This document shows positions 23,347-32,925 of a stretch of 64,000 bases of DNA, in pieces. Origin of the DNA: Actinomycetota bacterium (lineage in GTDB: Bacteria; Actinomycetota; Actinomycetes; Mycobacteriales; Mycobacteriaceae). Position 1 is the stretch's first letter, and the number at the start of each line of letters is the position of its first letter. Below the pieces are notes generated by a model. It had not been told where the DNA came from. It worked only from the letters and a program-made list of their open reading frames with translations, and made no database searches. The stretch spans positions 1-64,000 of the forward strand of contig JAFDWN010000039.1 of NCBI GenBank assembly GCA_018268465.1, read 5' to 3'. The translations under genes and the position numbers were made by a program.

Positions 23347-25146
23347 ATGGCACGTATGCGCACCGTCGACGCCGCTGTAAGAATTCTTGAAATAGAGGGA
23401 GCCACACAAGCTTTCGGCCTTCCCGGAGCAGCCATTAACCCCTTCTATTCCGCAATGCGCGCGCATGGCGGGGTCAAGCACATCCTGGCCAGACATGTCG
23501 AGGGCGCCAGCCACATGGCCGAGGGTTACACCCGCGCCCGGGCCGGCAATATCGGGGTGTGCATCGGCACCTCCGGTCCCGCCGGGACGGATATGATCAC
23601 CGGCTTGTACTCGGCGATGGCGGATTCCATTCCGATCTTGGCGATCACTGGGCAGGCCCCCGTGGCGCGGCTCCATAAGGAAGATTTCCAGGCTGTTGAC
23701 ATCGCGGCGATAGCCGCTCCGGTCACCAAAATGGCAATGACTGTTCTGGAACCCGGCCAGGTTCCCGGAGCATTCTCGCAGGCCTTTCATCTGATGCGTT
23801 CGGGGCGACCGGGCCCCGTGCTGATCGACCTGCCGATTGATGTGCAGCTCGCCGAAATCGACTTTGATCCGCACACCTATCAGCCCTTGCCGGTCTACAA
23901 GCCGGCGGCGAGCCGGGCACAGGTCGAGAAGGCGCTCGATATGCTGGCCGCGGCCGACCGCCCGCTCATCGTGGCAGGCGGCGGGATTGTCAATTCTGAT
24001 GCGGCCGAGCTGCTGGTGCAGTTGGCAGAGCTGCTGGAGGTGCCGGTGGTGCCGACGCTCATGGGATGGGGGACGATCCCTGACGATCACCGTCTCGCGG
24101 CGGGCATGGCCGGCTTGCAGACGGCCCATCGTTATGGCAATGCCACGATGCTGGCCTCCGACTTTGTGCTCGGCATCGGTAACCGCTGGGCGAACCGGCA
24201 CACTGGGGGACTAGACACATATACCAAGGGCCGAACGTTCGTCCACGTCGACATCGAGCCAACCCAGATCGGCCGTGTCTTTACCCCGCATTACGGGATC
24301 GTCTCTGACGCAAAAGCTGCACTCGAACAGTTCGTCGCCGTCGCGACCGAACGCAAAGCCGCCGGAGCCCTGCCCGACCATACCGCCTGGGTGAACGAGT
24401 GCCTGGAGCGTAAACGGACGATGCACCGTAAGACTGACTTTGATGACGTCCCGATCAAGCCGCAACGGGTGTATCAAGAGATGAACAGGGTTTTCGGCCG
24501 CAACACGCGTTACGTCAGTGCCATTGGGCTCTCTCAGATCGCCGGTGGCCAGTTCCTGCGCGTGTACAAGGAACGCAATTGGATCAACTGCGGTCAGGCC
24601 GGCCCCCTGGGCTGGACACTGCCCGCGGCACTCGGCGTCGTTGCCGACGACCCCACCGCCACCGTGGTCGGGCTCTCCGGTGACTATGACTTTCAGTTCC
24701 TCATCGAGGAGCTGGCTGTCGGCGCACAGTTCAACCTGCCTTACATCCACGTAGTCGTCAACAACTCCTATCTCGGGCTAATCCGGCAGGCGCAACGGCA
24801 ATTCGACATGAATTTCTGCGTCTCTTTGGGATTCGACAACATCAATAGCGAAGAAGCTCACTCCATCGACGCCCCGCCAGTGCCGAAAGGTTACGGCGTC
24901 GACCATCTCCGCGTTGCAGAAGGTTTAGGCTGCAAAGCCATTCGTGTCTGCGAGCCCAATGAGATCGCGGGCGCACTGGAGCAAGCAAAGGTGATGGCGA
25001 AGGAACACAAAGTCCCCGTGGTTGTTGAAATCGTGCTTGAACGCATTACCAACATCGCCATGGGCACCGAACTCGATAAGGTTAACGAGTTCGAGCCTCT
25101 GGCGCAGTCCACCGACGATCTTCTCACCGCCGCCCTGCTTGACTGA
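23347..25146 (+). CDS. gcl: Glyoxylate carboligase, 599 aa
   Basis: A full-length ThDP-dependent enzyme. The N-terminal PYR domain reads [21 protein letters not shown] then [19 protein letters not shown], with Val in place of the usual catalytic Glu, a hallmark of Gcl. The middle FAD-fold domain is followed by the PP domain ([18 protein letters not shown]...[12 protein letters not shown]), whose GDYDF..NN motif binds Mg-ThDP. It condenses two glyoxylate to tartronate semialdehyde and CO2. The context leaves little doubt. Confidence 0.95.
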   Translation: MARMRTVDAAVRILEIEGATQAFGLPGAAINPFYSAMRAHGGVKHILARHVEGASHMAEGYTRARAGNIGVCIGTSGPAGTDMITGLYSAMADSIPILAITGQAPVARLHKEDFQAVDIAAIAAPVTKMAMTVLEPGQVPGAFSQAFHLMRSGRPGPVLIDLPIDVQLAEIDFDPHTYQPLPVYKPAASRAQVEKALDMLAAADRPLIVAGGGIVNSDAAELLVQLAELLEVPVVPTLMGWGTIPDDHRLAAGMAGLQTAHRYGNATMLASDFVLGIGNRWANRHTGGLDTYTKGRTFVHVDIEPTQIGRVFTPHYGIVSDAKAALEQFVAVATERKAAGALPDHTAWVNECLERKRTMHRKTDFDDVPIKPQRVYQEMNRVFGRNTRYVSAIGLSQIAGGQFLRVYKERNWINCGQAGPLGWTLPAALGVVADDPTATVVGLSGDYDFQFLIEELAVGAQFNLPYIHVVVNNSYLGLIRQAQRQFDMNFCVSLGFDNINSEEAHSIDAPPVPKGYGVDHLRVAEGLGCKAIRVCEPNEIAGALEQAKVMAKEHKVPVVVEIVLERITNIAMGTELDKVNEFEPLAQSTDDLLTAALLD

Positions 25147-25311
25147 CGCTCCACGTTTTGGACATGTGCGTCGTGCGGCGCCGCGTCGTGCGCGTTCGGT
25201 CGGCATCCGAGTGTCTCGCCGCAGCGGTGCCACGTTCCGTGGCGAGGCGAGTTGTCCGTCTTCGCCGGAGGCCCCAGCGGGGGATACCCCCAGTGAATGG
25301 AGAGTGTTTCA

Positions 25312-26448
25312 GTGGCAGGCCATGTCGTGGTAGCACCCGACAAGTTCAAGGGATCGTTGACCGCCGCCGGCGCCGCGGCGGCCATCACGTGCGGACTGCA
25401 TAGGATCGATGAGGCGCTAACCGTCGTTGAATGTCCGATCGCCGACGGCGGTGAGGGCACCTTGGAGGCCGCCTTGGCCGCCGGATTCGAACGGGTCGCC
25501 CTCACGGCGCTCGGCCCCACGGGCGAGCCTGTCACGACCGCGTATGCCAGAAAGGGCCAATCGGCGGTCATTGAGATGGCTGATGTTTCAGGTCTACATC
25601 GACTGGTCGACGGATTGCCCGCACCGATGGGAGCATCGAGCCGCGGTCTTGGACTGGTGGTGGCGAAGGCGCTCGACGATGGTTGCCGGCACATCGTGAT
25701 CGGCATTGGCGGAAGCGCCTGTACTGACGGCGGATCCGGGTTCTTGCAGGGTCTTGGAGCATGCCTCGTCGATGGCCGCGGCTACCCAATTCCGGACGGT
25801 GGCGGCTCGCTCGGGCAGGCAGCCAGACTGGACCTGTCGGGACTGCATCCGGGACTGCGGGACGCCGAACTGGTGATCGCCAGCGATGTCGACAATCCGC
25901 TATGCGGGCCGCACGGCGCTGCCGCGGTCTACGGTCCGCAAAAGGGTGCCCACCCAGACCAAGTGCGCCAACTCAACAACGCCCTGGACCATTGGTCGCA
26001 CATCGTCGCAGCCGCCACCGGTCAGGAGATGCGTGACTATGCGGGAGCCGGTGCGGCCGGCGGCGTCGGCTTCGCGGGAATGGCCGCGCTGCGTGCCTCG
26101 ATGCGCGCCGGGATCGACGTCGTGCTGGATCTGGTAGGACTCGAACACCACCTGCGCGGGGCCGCCGCTGTCATTACCGGTGAAGGCTGTTTGGATGGCC
26201 AGTCGTTGCGAGGCAAGGCGCCCGTGGGCGTATGTGCCCGCGCCAGCACCAAACGCATCCCTACGTTCGCGATCGTTGGCACGTGTCAGTTGTCTCCTGC
26301 ACAGCTCGCCGCCTCGCAATTTGCCGAGGTCTACTCGCTGCAGGACCGGGAGCCCGATATGGCGAAGGCGATGGCGGAAGCGGCCGGTCTCGTCGCCGAC
26401 GCCGCTGGCGACTTGGCGGCCGCGCATTTATCCACCCACCTCGCGTAA
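25312..26448 (+). CDS. glxK: Glycerate kinase, 378 aa
   Basis: A glycerate kinase of the GlxK/GarK type: VVAPDKFKGSLTA at the N-terminus, CPIADGGEGTLEAAL, VEMADVSGL-like region, and IGIGGSACTDGGSGFLQGLGA. The C-terminus carries VITGEGCLDGQSLRGKAPVG. It phosphorylates D-glycerate to a phosphoglycerate, completing the path to central metabolism. The GTG at 25312 is chosen because GGAGAG sits 6 bp upstream; an ATG at 25297 is in frame. It lies 165 bp after gcl. Confidence 0.9.
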   Translation: MAGHVVVAPDKFKGSLTAAGAAAAITCGLHRIDEALTVVECPIADGGEGTLEAALAAGFERVALTALGPTGEPVTTAYARKGQSAVIEMADVSGLHRLVDGLPAPMGASSRGLGLVVAKALDDGCRHIVIGIGGSACTDGGSGFLQGLGACLVDGRGYPIPDGGGSLGQAARLDLSGLHPGLRDAELVIASDVDNPLCGPHGAAAVYGPQKGAHPDQVRQLNNALDHWSHIVAAATGQEMRDYAGAGAAGGVGFAGMAALRASMRAGIDVVLDLVGLEHHLRGAAAVITGEGCLDGQSLRGKAPVGVCARASTKRIPTFAIVGTCQLSPAQLAASQFAEVYSLQDREPDMAKAMAEAAGLVADAAGDLAAAHLSTHLA

Positions 26449-26772
26449 ACCAGGTGTAAACATGTGGTCGGTAGGTCTGACCGCCTCGTCACGGCGGGCC
26501 CGGCAGCCAGGAGCGATCTTGTGCTGCCCGACGCGAACCATTGTCATCGCAGTCGGCCCGCTGACGGTGCAAGTTGACGTCGCCTCCGCGCGCTGTTCCC
26601 CGCGTGTCCTACGACTCACGATTGACGGGCCTACCACTTAGCGCGCTCCGCGCGGTCAGGGGTTCATTCTGCGCGAAGCGCGCATCCTTGGCTGGGGATT
26701 CTGCCGCATGTCTCCAGCGGCCCGTCCGGTCCGGCGGCACATTGCGTGAGCTATCTTCGAGTGAAGCAGTTC

Positions 26773-26787
26773 TTCCGCTTTGTGGAA
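26773..26787 (+). promoter_or_regulatory. TTCC-N7-GGAA site upstream of iclR
   Basis: TTCCGCTTTGTGGAA lies 49 bp upstream of the regulator ATG, the same spacing pattern as the site before hyi. It is a candidate autoregulatory operator. The rest of the 390-bp gap after glxK shows no gene. Confidence 0.4.
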
Positions 26788-26835
26788 GTGTCGAGAATGT
26801 CGCATACGCTGCGAAGCGGAACGGGAGATCGCGAG

Positions 26836-27609
26836 ATGACGGATTCTAAGCCGCCACGTTTGGGTGGAGTCCAGTCGGTTGACCGGGTGCTCGATCTACT
26901 CGAAGTTATGGCATCTGCCGGAGGGTCCATGGGACTCACGCAGCTGGCCGAGCGGACTGAACTCCCGTTGCCGACTGTGCATCGGCTGACCCGCACGCTG
27001 GTCTCCCGGGGATACATGCGGCAACTGCCTGCTCGCGAGTATGCGTTGGGGCCCAAATTGATTCGACTCGGCGACAGTGCGACGAAGTTGATCGGCGCGT
27101 GGGCCGGCCCGCACCTGTCCGAGCTAGTGGCCAGCACCGGGGAAACGGCCAATATGGCGGTCCTTGACGGCATGATGGCGGCGTACGTGGCCCAAGTGCC
27201 CTCCCCCCATTCGATGCGGATGTTTACCGAGGTGGGGAGACAGGTGCACTTGCATTGCACCGGCGTCGGTAAGGCGCTGCTTCTGCAGCTGCCGGACGAC
27301 GCCGTTCGTACCCTTCTCGCCCGCGCCGGTATGCCGAGCTACACCCCGAACTCGCACACCCACGCCGATTCCCTACTCGCCGACCTCGCCGAGAGTAGGG
27401 CACGAGGCTTCGCTATTGACGAAGGCGAGCAGGAGGTTGGCGTTCGCTGTTTTGCGGTTCCGATTCACGGCGCACCGGCTCCGACCGCTCTGTCGATTTC
27501 GGGGCCCGCCGCGCGCCTCACCATCGAGTCCGCCGACCTCCACGCTCCCCTTCTCAAACGGATCGCTAAAGAACTCTCCACTGAGTTCGGAAAGGACGCG
27601 AATATTTGA
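26836..27609 (+). CDS. IclR-family regulator, 257 aa
   Basis: N-terminal winged HTH (GVQSVDRVLDLLEVMASAGG, LTQLAERTELPLPTVHRLTRTL, RGYMRQLP) and C-terminal IclR effector domain (YVAQVPSPHSMRMFTEVGR, HCTGVGKALLLQLP, FAIDEGEQEVGVRCFAVPI) are complete. Residues YVAQV, the TGVGKA loop and EGE..GV line the ligand pocket in this family. The start MTDSKPPRLGG follows GGGAGATC; upstream in-frame ATGs lack a good site. Lying between the gcl and glc operons, it probably regulates glycolate/glyoxylate use (compare AllR/GclR); the ligand is inferred. Confidence 0.88.
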   Translation: MTDSKPPRLGGVQSVDRVLDLLEVMASAGGSMGLTQLAERTELPLPTVHRLTRTLVSRGYMRQLPAREYALGPKLIRLGDSATKLIGAWAGPHLSELVASTGETANMAVLDGMMAAYVAQVPSPHSMRMFTEVGRQVHLHCTGVGKALLLQLPDDAVRTLLARAGMPSYTPNSHTHADSLLADLAESRARGFAIDEGEQEVGVRCFAVPIHGAPAPTALSISGPAARLTIESADLHAPLLKRIAKELSTEFGKDANI

Positions 27610-27639
27610 GCCAACCGGCGCGGCTATCCGTGGGCCGTT

Positions 27640-28998
27640 TCACTCGCCCACGGCCCGGGCCTCAAATTCCCCGCTCTCGGGCGTGAGCTCGCGGCGTTGC
27701 TCCACTTCGAGAACGCCCAAGGGGTTCACGCCGCGGATCGAGGCGTCGATCAGCTCGATGGGATGAAACAGTGGCACGCCGTCGAGATAGCGCGCGATCT
27801 GCAACAGACACCCCGGGTTGCCTGTCGTCACCGCGTCCGGTCGGGTGCTCACGATGTTGGCTGCCTTGCGGTTTCCGAGTTCTTCACCGGCTTCGGGCTG
27901 CACCATGTTGTAGATACCCGCTGATCCGCAACACAATTCAGATTCGGGCACTTCCAGTAGTTCCAACTGCGGAATCGTGCGGAGAACTTCGCGGGGTTCG
28001 CGACGTATTTGCTGGCCATGGGCGAGGTGGCAGGCGTCATGGTAAGCAATCCGCGCGGCGATGGGGTGTCGGGGAGCTTGTGGTGCTAAACCGGCAAGAA
28101 CCTCACTGATATCGCGTACCTTTGCGCTGAATTGCGCTGCTCTGTCGGCATATTCAGGATCGTCGGCGAGCAGCCCGCCGTACTCCTTGAGGGTTGATCC
28201 GCAGCCGGCGACGTTCACTACGATGTCATCCACATCGAGGTCCTCGAAAGACTCAATCATGTTGCGAGCCCGCCCCAGACCTTCTTCTTCACGGCCAGCG
28301 TGAACGCTCAGCGCGCCACAACACCCTTGCTTGGGAACCACCACCTCACACCCTTCGGCGAGGAGAACCCGCATGGTGGCGGCGTTGACCTGAGCGAAAA
28401 ACACCTGTTGGACGCAGCCCGACACCAGGGCAACTCGCCGACGTACCTCCCCGTTGGGCTTGTTGACCCCACGCTGGCGGCTGGCGATGTTGCGAAGTGT
28501 TACTTGCGGCATCAGCGCTTCGAGTGCTCTCAGCTTGGGCGGCAGCACGCCCATCAAGCCGCTTCTGTGCATCAGGGCCCTGAGTCCAGATCGTTGGTAC
28601 AACCATGCGCCTAGCGCGATCAGACGTAGGCGGGCCGGATAGGGGAAGACGGCGAAAATCAGACCCCGGAAGAGTCGGTCATCCACAGTGCGCGGAACAG
28701 CGCGCTCGATCTGTGGCCTCACCGCCTCGATGAGCTGGTCATACTGGACTCCGGATGGGCAGGACGACACACACGCCATGCAACCCAAGCAGGCATCGAA
28801 GTGGCTAGCAAAAGTGTCGTCGATGGGGATCTCGCCCGCTGTGGCCAGGTTCATCAAGTGGATTCGACCCCTTGGCGAGTCCATCTCCTCACCCCACAAT
28901 TGGTAGGTAGGGCAGGTCGGCAGACAGAAGCCGCAATGAACGCAGTCCGAAAGCAGCTCTGGTTTGGGTGGATTGTGGTCGTCAAACGAGCTGGGCAT
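27640..28998 (-). CDS. glcF: Glycolate oxidase iron-sulfur subunit, 452 aa
   Basis: Two 4Fe-4S ferredoxin motifs, CVHCGFCLPTCP (residues about 19-30) and CLGCMACVSSCP (about 70-81), precede two CCG domains (GCVQQVFF...QGCCGALSVHAG; DACHLAHGQ...CCGSAGIYN). Length and order match GlcF. It carries electrons from the GlcD/GlcE flavoproteins to the membrane quinone pool. It is last of the minus-strand operon caiB-like, glcD, glcE, glcF, 25 bp after glcE. Confidence 0.92.
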   Translation of the reverse strand: MPSSFDDHNPPKPELLSDCVHCGFCLPTCPTYQLWGEEMDSPRGRIHLMNLATAGEIPIDDTFASHFDACLGCMACVSSCPSGVQYDQLIEAVRPQIERAVPRTVDDRLFRGLIFAVFPYPARLRLIALGAWLYQRSGLRALMHRSGLMGVLPPKLRALEALMPQVTLRNIASRQRGVNKPNGEVRRRVALVSGCVQQVFFAQVNAATMRVLLAEGCEVVVPKQGCCGALSVHAGREEEGLGRARNMIESFEDLDVDDIVVNVAGCGSTLKEYGGLLADDPEYADRAAQFSAKVRDISEVLAGLAPQAPRHPIAARIAYHDACHLAHGQQIRREPREVLRTIPQLELLEVPESELCCGSAGIYNMVQPEAGEELGNRKAANIVSTRPDAVTTGNPGCLLQIARYLDGVPLFHPIELIDASIRGVNPLGVLEVEQRRELTPESGEFEARAVGE

Positions 28999-29023
28999 GA
29001 ATCAGTGTCTCCCTTGGATGATG

Positions 29024-30226
29024 TCAGAACCACGGATGAAAACGACCAGGCCCCAATAGATCTGCGGGGTCATAGGCCGATTTGACTGCGCGCATAACGG
29101 CTGCGGCCGAGGGTGCGGTCCCCCATGCGTCCACCAGATCGGTAAGGCCTTCAGGCCGCTCGCGCATCGTTAGCGTTCCACCGGCGGCTTCAACAGCCGC
29201 ACGCCACTGGCCGACGACTTCAGCATGCGTGGCTAGCGTTGACCCGGAGACCTTGGCGTCGATGCGCCCGGTCAGCAGTCCGGCTGCCACCGTCGGCAGC
29301 GGATCGTGTTCGTGAACGATGCGATGGAACGCCTGCACGACCGCGAATACGTCGGTGGGCCGCACCAATCCCCGAAGAATAGTAGTAAGAGCGGTGTCGG
29401 TGGAAGTGCTCGCGTCAGCGTGGTCGGCCCACGCCTCATCCGATTCGTCAGCATCCAGGATACTGCGCTTTCCCGCGCCGAGAAGCTCTGCCGCTACACG
29501 TAGGCGCTCCTGTACACCGAAGTCGGTGCCCTCGAACCGCACCAGTAGGCGGCCCGAGGTCCATTCCGCAGCAATAGGATCCAAGGCTGCAGCTGAGATC
29601 GCTTCAGCGTAGGCGACCGCCTCGCCAATTCCGGTGTCGAAGCTCAGCGTGCCAGTTGCTGCAGGAAGTGGGTGCAGACGAAATGTCAGGTCGGTGATGA
29701 CCGCCAGAGTGCCGAGCGAGCCAGACACCAGCCGAGCGAGATCGTAGCCGGCGACGTTCTTGATGACATGACCTCCCGAGTGAGCTATTTCACCGTTGGC
29801 CAGAACCAGCGTCGCTCCAATCACGAGATCGCGGGGCCCCCCGAACGCCAACTGCGCCGGACCCTGGTCAGCGGTGGCGAAAATTCCCCCGATCGTTGCT
29901 CCTCGACTAATGCGAGCGGCGTCGAGGGCTAGGCGCTGGCCGTGTTCCGCAGTTACAGACTGCAACTCGGTGACAGGCATCCCGGATCCGACCTGAATCG
30001 TCATATCGGAGGGCTCATACCGCAGGACTGAATCAAGCTTGTGGGTCCGCAATGTTGCGGTTGCCTGGCAACCCCCACCCCACATCGCGGCGGTGCCACC
30101 ACCGGTCACGTTAACCGTCCGGTGCTGATGGCGGGCGCTGATAAGGCATTCGGCGACTTCAGCAACGTCGACTGGCTCCCACGCGGCGGGTGCAGAAGGA
30201 GCGAACCTAGAAGCGTTCGATGTCAC
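29024..30226 (-). CDS. glcE: Glycolate oxidase FAD-binding subunit, 400 aa
   Basis: A FAD-binding type 4 domain (VNVTGGGTAAMWGGGCQ for the pyrophosphate loop; ISRGATIGGIFATADQGPAQ; FAGGPRDLVIGATLV-like; GGHVIKNVAGYDLARLVSGSLG) and a C-terminal part ending in DPADLLGPGRF. It is shorter than GlcD, as expected for GlcE. The GTG at 30226 is preferred because GGAGG precedes it at ideal spacing. It overlaps the glcD end by 20 bp, so the two are coupled. Confidence 0.9.
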   Translation of the reverse strand: MTSNASRFAPSAPAAWEPVDVAEVAECLISARHQHRTVNVTGGGTAAMWGGGCQATATLRTHKLDSVLRYEPSDMTIQVGSGMPVTELQSVTAEHGQRLALDAARISRGATIGGIFATADQGPAQLAFGGPRDLVIGATLVLANGEIAHSGGHVIKNVAGYDLARLVSGSLGTLAVITDLTFRLHPLPAATGTLSFDTGIGEAVAYAEAISAAALDPIAAEWTSGRLLVRFEGTDFGVQERLRVAAELLGAGKRSILDADESDEAWADHADASTSTDTALTTILRGLVRPTDVFAVVQAFHRIVHEHDPLPTVAAGLLTGRIDAKVSGSTLATHAEVVGQWRAAVEAAGGTLTMRERPEGLTDLVDAWGTAPSAAAVMRAVKSAYDPADLLGPGRFHPWF

Positions 30227-31691
30227 CGGAGACCTCCAGAGCATGGGGAACGTAGACGCCCGGCTTCTCCCCGCACAACCGCGGGGTGGGCAGGAGTTTC
30301 CCGGGATTGCACAGTCCTTCGGGGTCGAAGGCGCGGCGCAGCCGCCACATCGCCGCCAGGTCCGATTCCGAGAACATCCGCGGCATCGAACACGCCTTGT
30401 CGGTGCCTATCCCGTGCTCGCCAGACAATGATCCGCTCATCTCCACGCATAGCTCGGCAATCTCTCGGGAGAGTTCTTCGGCAGGTTCGAGTTGTCCTGC
30501 TGCTTCGCTGTAAAGTACGAGGGGGTGCAGATTGCCATCGCCAGCGTGAAAGACATTGGCGACGCGAAGCCCTGATTCGGCTGCCATCTGTGCAATCCGG
30601 GCCAGGATTTCGCCCAGGCGAGTGCGTGGAACGACGCCATCTTGGACGATGTAGTCCGGGCTTATTCGCCCGACGGCGGCGAACGCGGCTTTGCGTCCTC
30701 GCCAGATCATCGCCCGTTCTGTGGGGTCTTGAGCGATTCGAATCTTCGTGGTTCCGGCCTCATGGCAGATTCGTTCAACGGCTTCGAACTCGACTTTGGA
30801 TTCCGCAGCAGGACCATCGTTTTCGACAATGAGCGCCGCGGCGGTATCTAGGCTGTAGCCGGCGCCTACCGCAGCCTCGGATGCTTCGATAGCAAGCGCA
30901 TCCATCATCTCGATGGCCGCCGGCACGATTCCTTCAGCGATAATGCGGGTAACTGCGGCGCTGGCGGCGGCGATGGAAGGAAAGTCGGCGCACAACGTGT
31001 GCACTGTCGCCGGATTGCGCACAAGTCGCACGACCACTTGCGTGACGATCCCTAGGGTGCCCTCCGAACCGACCAGAGCCGATAGCAGGTCATAGCCAAC
31101 GTTTTCTCGATTGACTCCCCCCAACCGGGCCACCGACCCATCGGGCAGGACGACCTCGAGTTCGAGCACGTGGTGCACAGTGAACCCGTATTTGAGGCAG
31201 TGGGCGCCGCCGGAATTCTCCGCGACGTTGCCTCCGACGGTGCAGACCTGTTGGCTAGATGGATCGGGCGCGAAGTGCAGGCCAAATGGGGCAGCGGCCT
31301 TGGTGATATCGACGTTGGTGACGCCCGGTTCCACGACGGCGCGCAGATTTCGTGGGTCGATTTCGACGATTTTCCGCATCCGCTGCAAAGAGATCACGAT
31401 GCCGTCCGCCGACGGCAACGCCCCTCCGCTCAATCCGGTGCCGGCGCCACGAGCCACATACGGAACCCCAAACTCCCGGCAGGTCAGCACGGCGTGGCGG
31501 ACGTCTTCGGTGGTTTCCGCTAGAACGACAGCACGCGGCACCACACGAAACCCGGTTAGTCCGTCGCATTCATACGTGCGGAGAGCTGTGGGGTCGACAA
31601 TGACAGCGCCGTCGTGGAGTCGGTTTAGCAGGGCGTCAACGAACGGGGGCGCATCGGAAGTTGTCTGCGCGGTAATGGGACCAACGCTCAT
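30207..31691 (-). CDS. glcD: Glycolate oxidase FAD subunit, 494 aa
   Basis: A complete FAD-linked oxidase: FAD loop VARGAGTGLSGGALPS (residues about 77-92), QQVCTVGGNVAENSGGAHCLKYG, GLVGSEGTLGIVTQ-like loop, and C-terminal NVFHAGDGNLHP and GEHGIGTDKA, which carry the metal/substrate His and Glu residues of the D-lactate/glycolate dehydrogenase family. With GlcE and GlcF it oxidises glycolate (or D-lactate) to glyoxylate. The start overlaps the CoA-transferase stop by 4 bp. Confidence 0.92.
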   Translation of the reverse strand: MSVGPITAQTTSDAPPFVDALLNRLHDGAVIVDPTALRTYECDGLTGFRVVPRAVVLAETTEDVRHAVLTCREFGVPYVARGAGTGLSGGALPSADGIVISLQRMRKIVEIDPRNLRAVVEPGVTNVDITKAAAPFGLHFAPDPSSQQVCTVGGNVAENSGGAHCLKYGFTVHHVLELEVVLPDGSVARLGGVNRENVGYDLLSALVGSEGTLGIVTQVVVRLVRNPATVHTLCADFPSIAAASAAVTRIIAEGIVPAAIEMMDALAIEASEAAVGAGYSLDTAAALIVENDGPAAESKVEFEAVERICHEAGTTKIRIAQDPTERAMIWRGRKAAFAAVGRISPDYIVQDGVVPRTRLGEILARIAQMAAESGLRVANVFHAGDGNLHPLVLYSEAAGQLEPAEELSREIAELCVEMSGSLSGEHGIGTDKACSMPRMFSESDLAAMWRLRRAFDPEGLCNPGKLLPTPRLCGEKPGVYVPHALEVSGDIERF

Positions 31692-32866
31692 CTCGGTTGA
31701 ACCTCTCGGGCACCGAGGTGCGCCGGCAGCGATGGAGGGGGTAGGTCATACCGCACCGGTGTGGCGGACATACGCAGGGGGCTACTAACTTGCGGGATGC
31801 TGCGGTCGCCAAGCTTCACTGTTCGGTGTGGCTCAAGCCCAAGTTCCTCGGCCAGCGTGAACGCCTCTCCGATCGAGTTCACTGGTCCAGCCGGTACCCC
31901 AGCCCGACGCATCCGGCCTAGTAGCTCCTCGATGCTCAGTGAGGTGGAGGCGGCTTCTAACAATGGAATCAGGTCCCCGCGGTATCGAACGCGTTCGGTG
32001 TTAGTGCTGAACCGGGGATCATCTGCGAGCTCAGGAATACTCAACGCGCCGCAAAGATTTCGGAACTGTTTGTCGTTGCCGCAGGCCAAAGCGATTTGGC
32101 CGTCTTCGGCGCGCAGAGTCTGATACGGGGCGATGGACGGATGCTGATTGCCCAATCTGCCGGGTGAAATGCCGGTGCCTAGGAACGCGGTCGCCTGGTT
32201 GGCCAGGCTCGCCAACAGCGATTGCATCATGGTCACGTCCACGCGCTGTCCCTCACCGGTTTGCTCCCGGTGACGCAGAGCCGCCAGAATGCCGACTCCC
32301 GCATGAAGCGCAGCGAGCACGTCGACGAGGGCGACTCCCGCCTTGATCGGACCGCTCTCCTCGGTACCGGTAATGCTCATCAGTCCGCCGACTGCCTGGA
32401 CCAGTAAGTCGTAGCCGGCGAGGTCACGCGCTGCATCAGAATCGCCGAACGCCGAAATGGAGCAGTAGATGACCCGCGGATTGCTTGCCGAGAGGTGTTC
32501 GTAACCCAATCCCAGCCGGTCAGCCACACCGGGCCGGAAATTCTCCACCACAATGTCAGCCGAATAAGCCAAGTCCGCAGCAATCAGGGCGTCGCCGGGA
32601 TCGTGGAGGTCGAGCACGACAGAACGCTTATTGCGGTTGGCGCTCCAAAAGTACGTGGCCTCGCCCAAGGCGAACGGCGGACCCCACCCGCGAGTGTCGT
32701 CGCCTCCCGGACGTTCCACCTTGATGACATCTGCACCGAGATCGCCCAGCATCATCGTTAGGTATGGCCCAGCGAGAATTCGGCTGAGATCCAGTACCCG
32801 GACGCCGGACAAACTGCCGGGCTGGGCCGCGGCCCAGCCGATCTCATCCCGAGCGGATTCCACCAT
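31688..32866 (-). CDS. Class III CoA-transferase (CaiB/BaiF/Frc-like), 392 aa
   Basis: Family III CoA-transferase: VRVLDLSRILAGPYLTMMLGDLGADVIKVE at the N-terminus in overlapping parts, WSANRNKRSVVLDL, VVENFRPGV, and the catalytic Asp in LAGYDLLVQAVGG. The start at 32866 (MVESARDEIGW) follows AGGAG; the upstream ATG at 32896 lies inside an operator-like repeat. It is first gene of the glcDEF operon. A two- or three-carbon hydroxyacid or oxalate-type acid is a reasonable substrate guess from context, but family members are diverse. Confidence 0.85.
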   Translation of the reverse strand: MVESARDEIGWAAAQPGSLSGVRVLDLSRILAGPYLTMMLGDLGADVIKVERPGGDDTRGWGPPFALGEATYFWSANRNKRSVVLDLHDPGDALIAADLAYSADIVVENFRPGVADRLGLGYEHLSASNPRVIYCSISAFGDSDAARDLAGYDLLVQAVGGLMSITGTEESGPIKAGVALVDVLAALHAGVGILAALRHREQTGEGQRVDVTMMQSLLASLANQATAFLGTGISPGRLGNQHPSIAPYQTLRAEDGQIALACGNDKQFRNLCGALSIPELADDPRFSTNTERVRYRGDLIPLLEAASTSLSIEELLGRMRRAGVPAGPVNSIGEAFTLAEELGLEPHRTVKLGDRSIPQVSSPLRMSATPVRYDLPPPSLPAHLGAREVQPR

Positions 32867-32883
32867 CGAGGTAACTCCTGTTG

Positions 32884-32908
32884 GTAAGACCATCATGTTA
32901 GGTCTTAC
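32884..32908. promoter_or_regulatory. Inverted repeat between the divergent genes
   Basis: GTAAGACC (32884-32891) and GGTCTTAC (32901-32908) form a perfect 8-bp-arm repeat with a 9-nt spacer in the 59-bp space between the CoA-transferase start and the FCD regulator start. It is a natural operator for the adjacent GntR-type regulator. Confidence 0.55.
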
Positions 32909-32925
32909 ACGGTAAGCTTTCCGTC

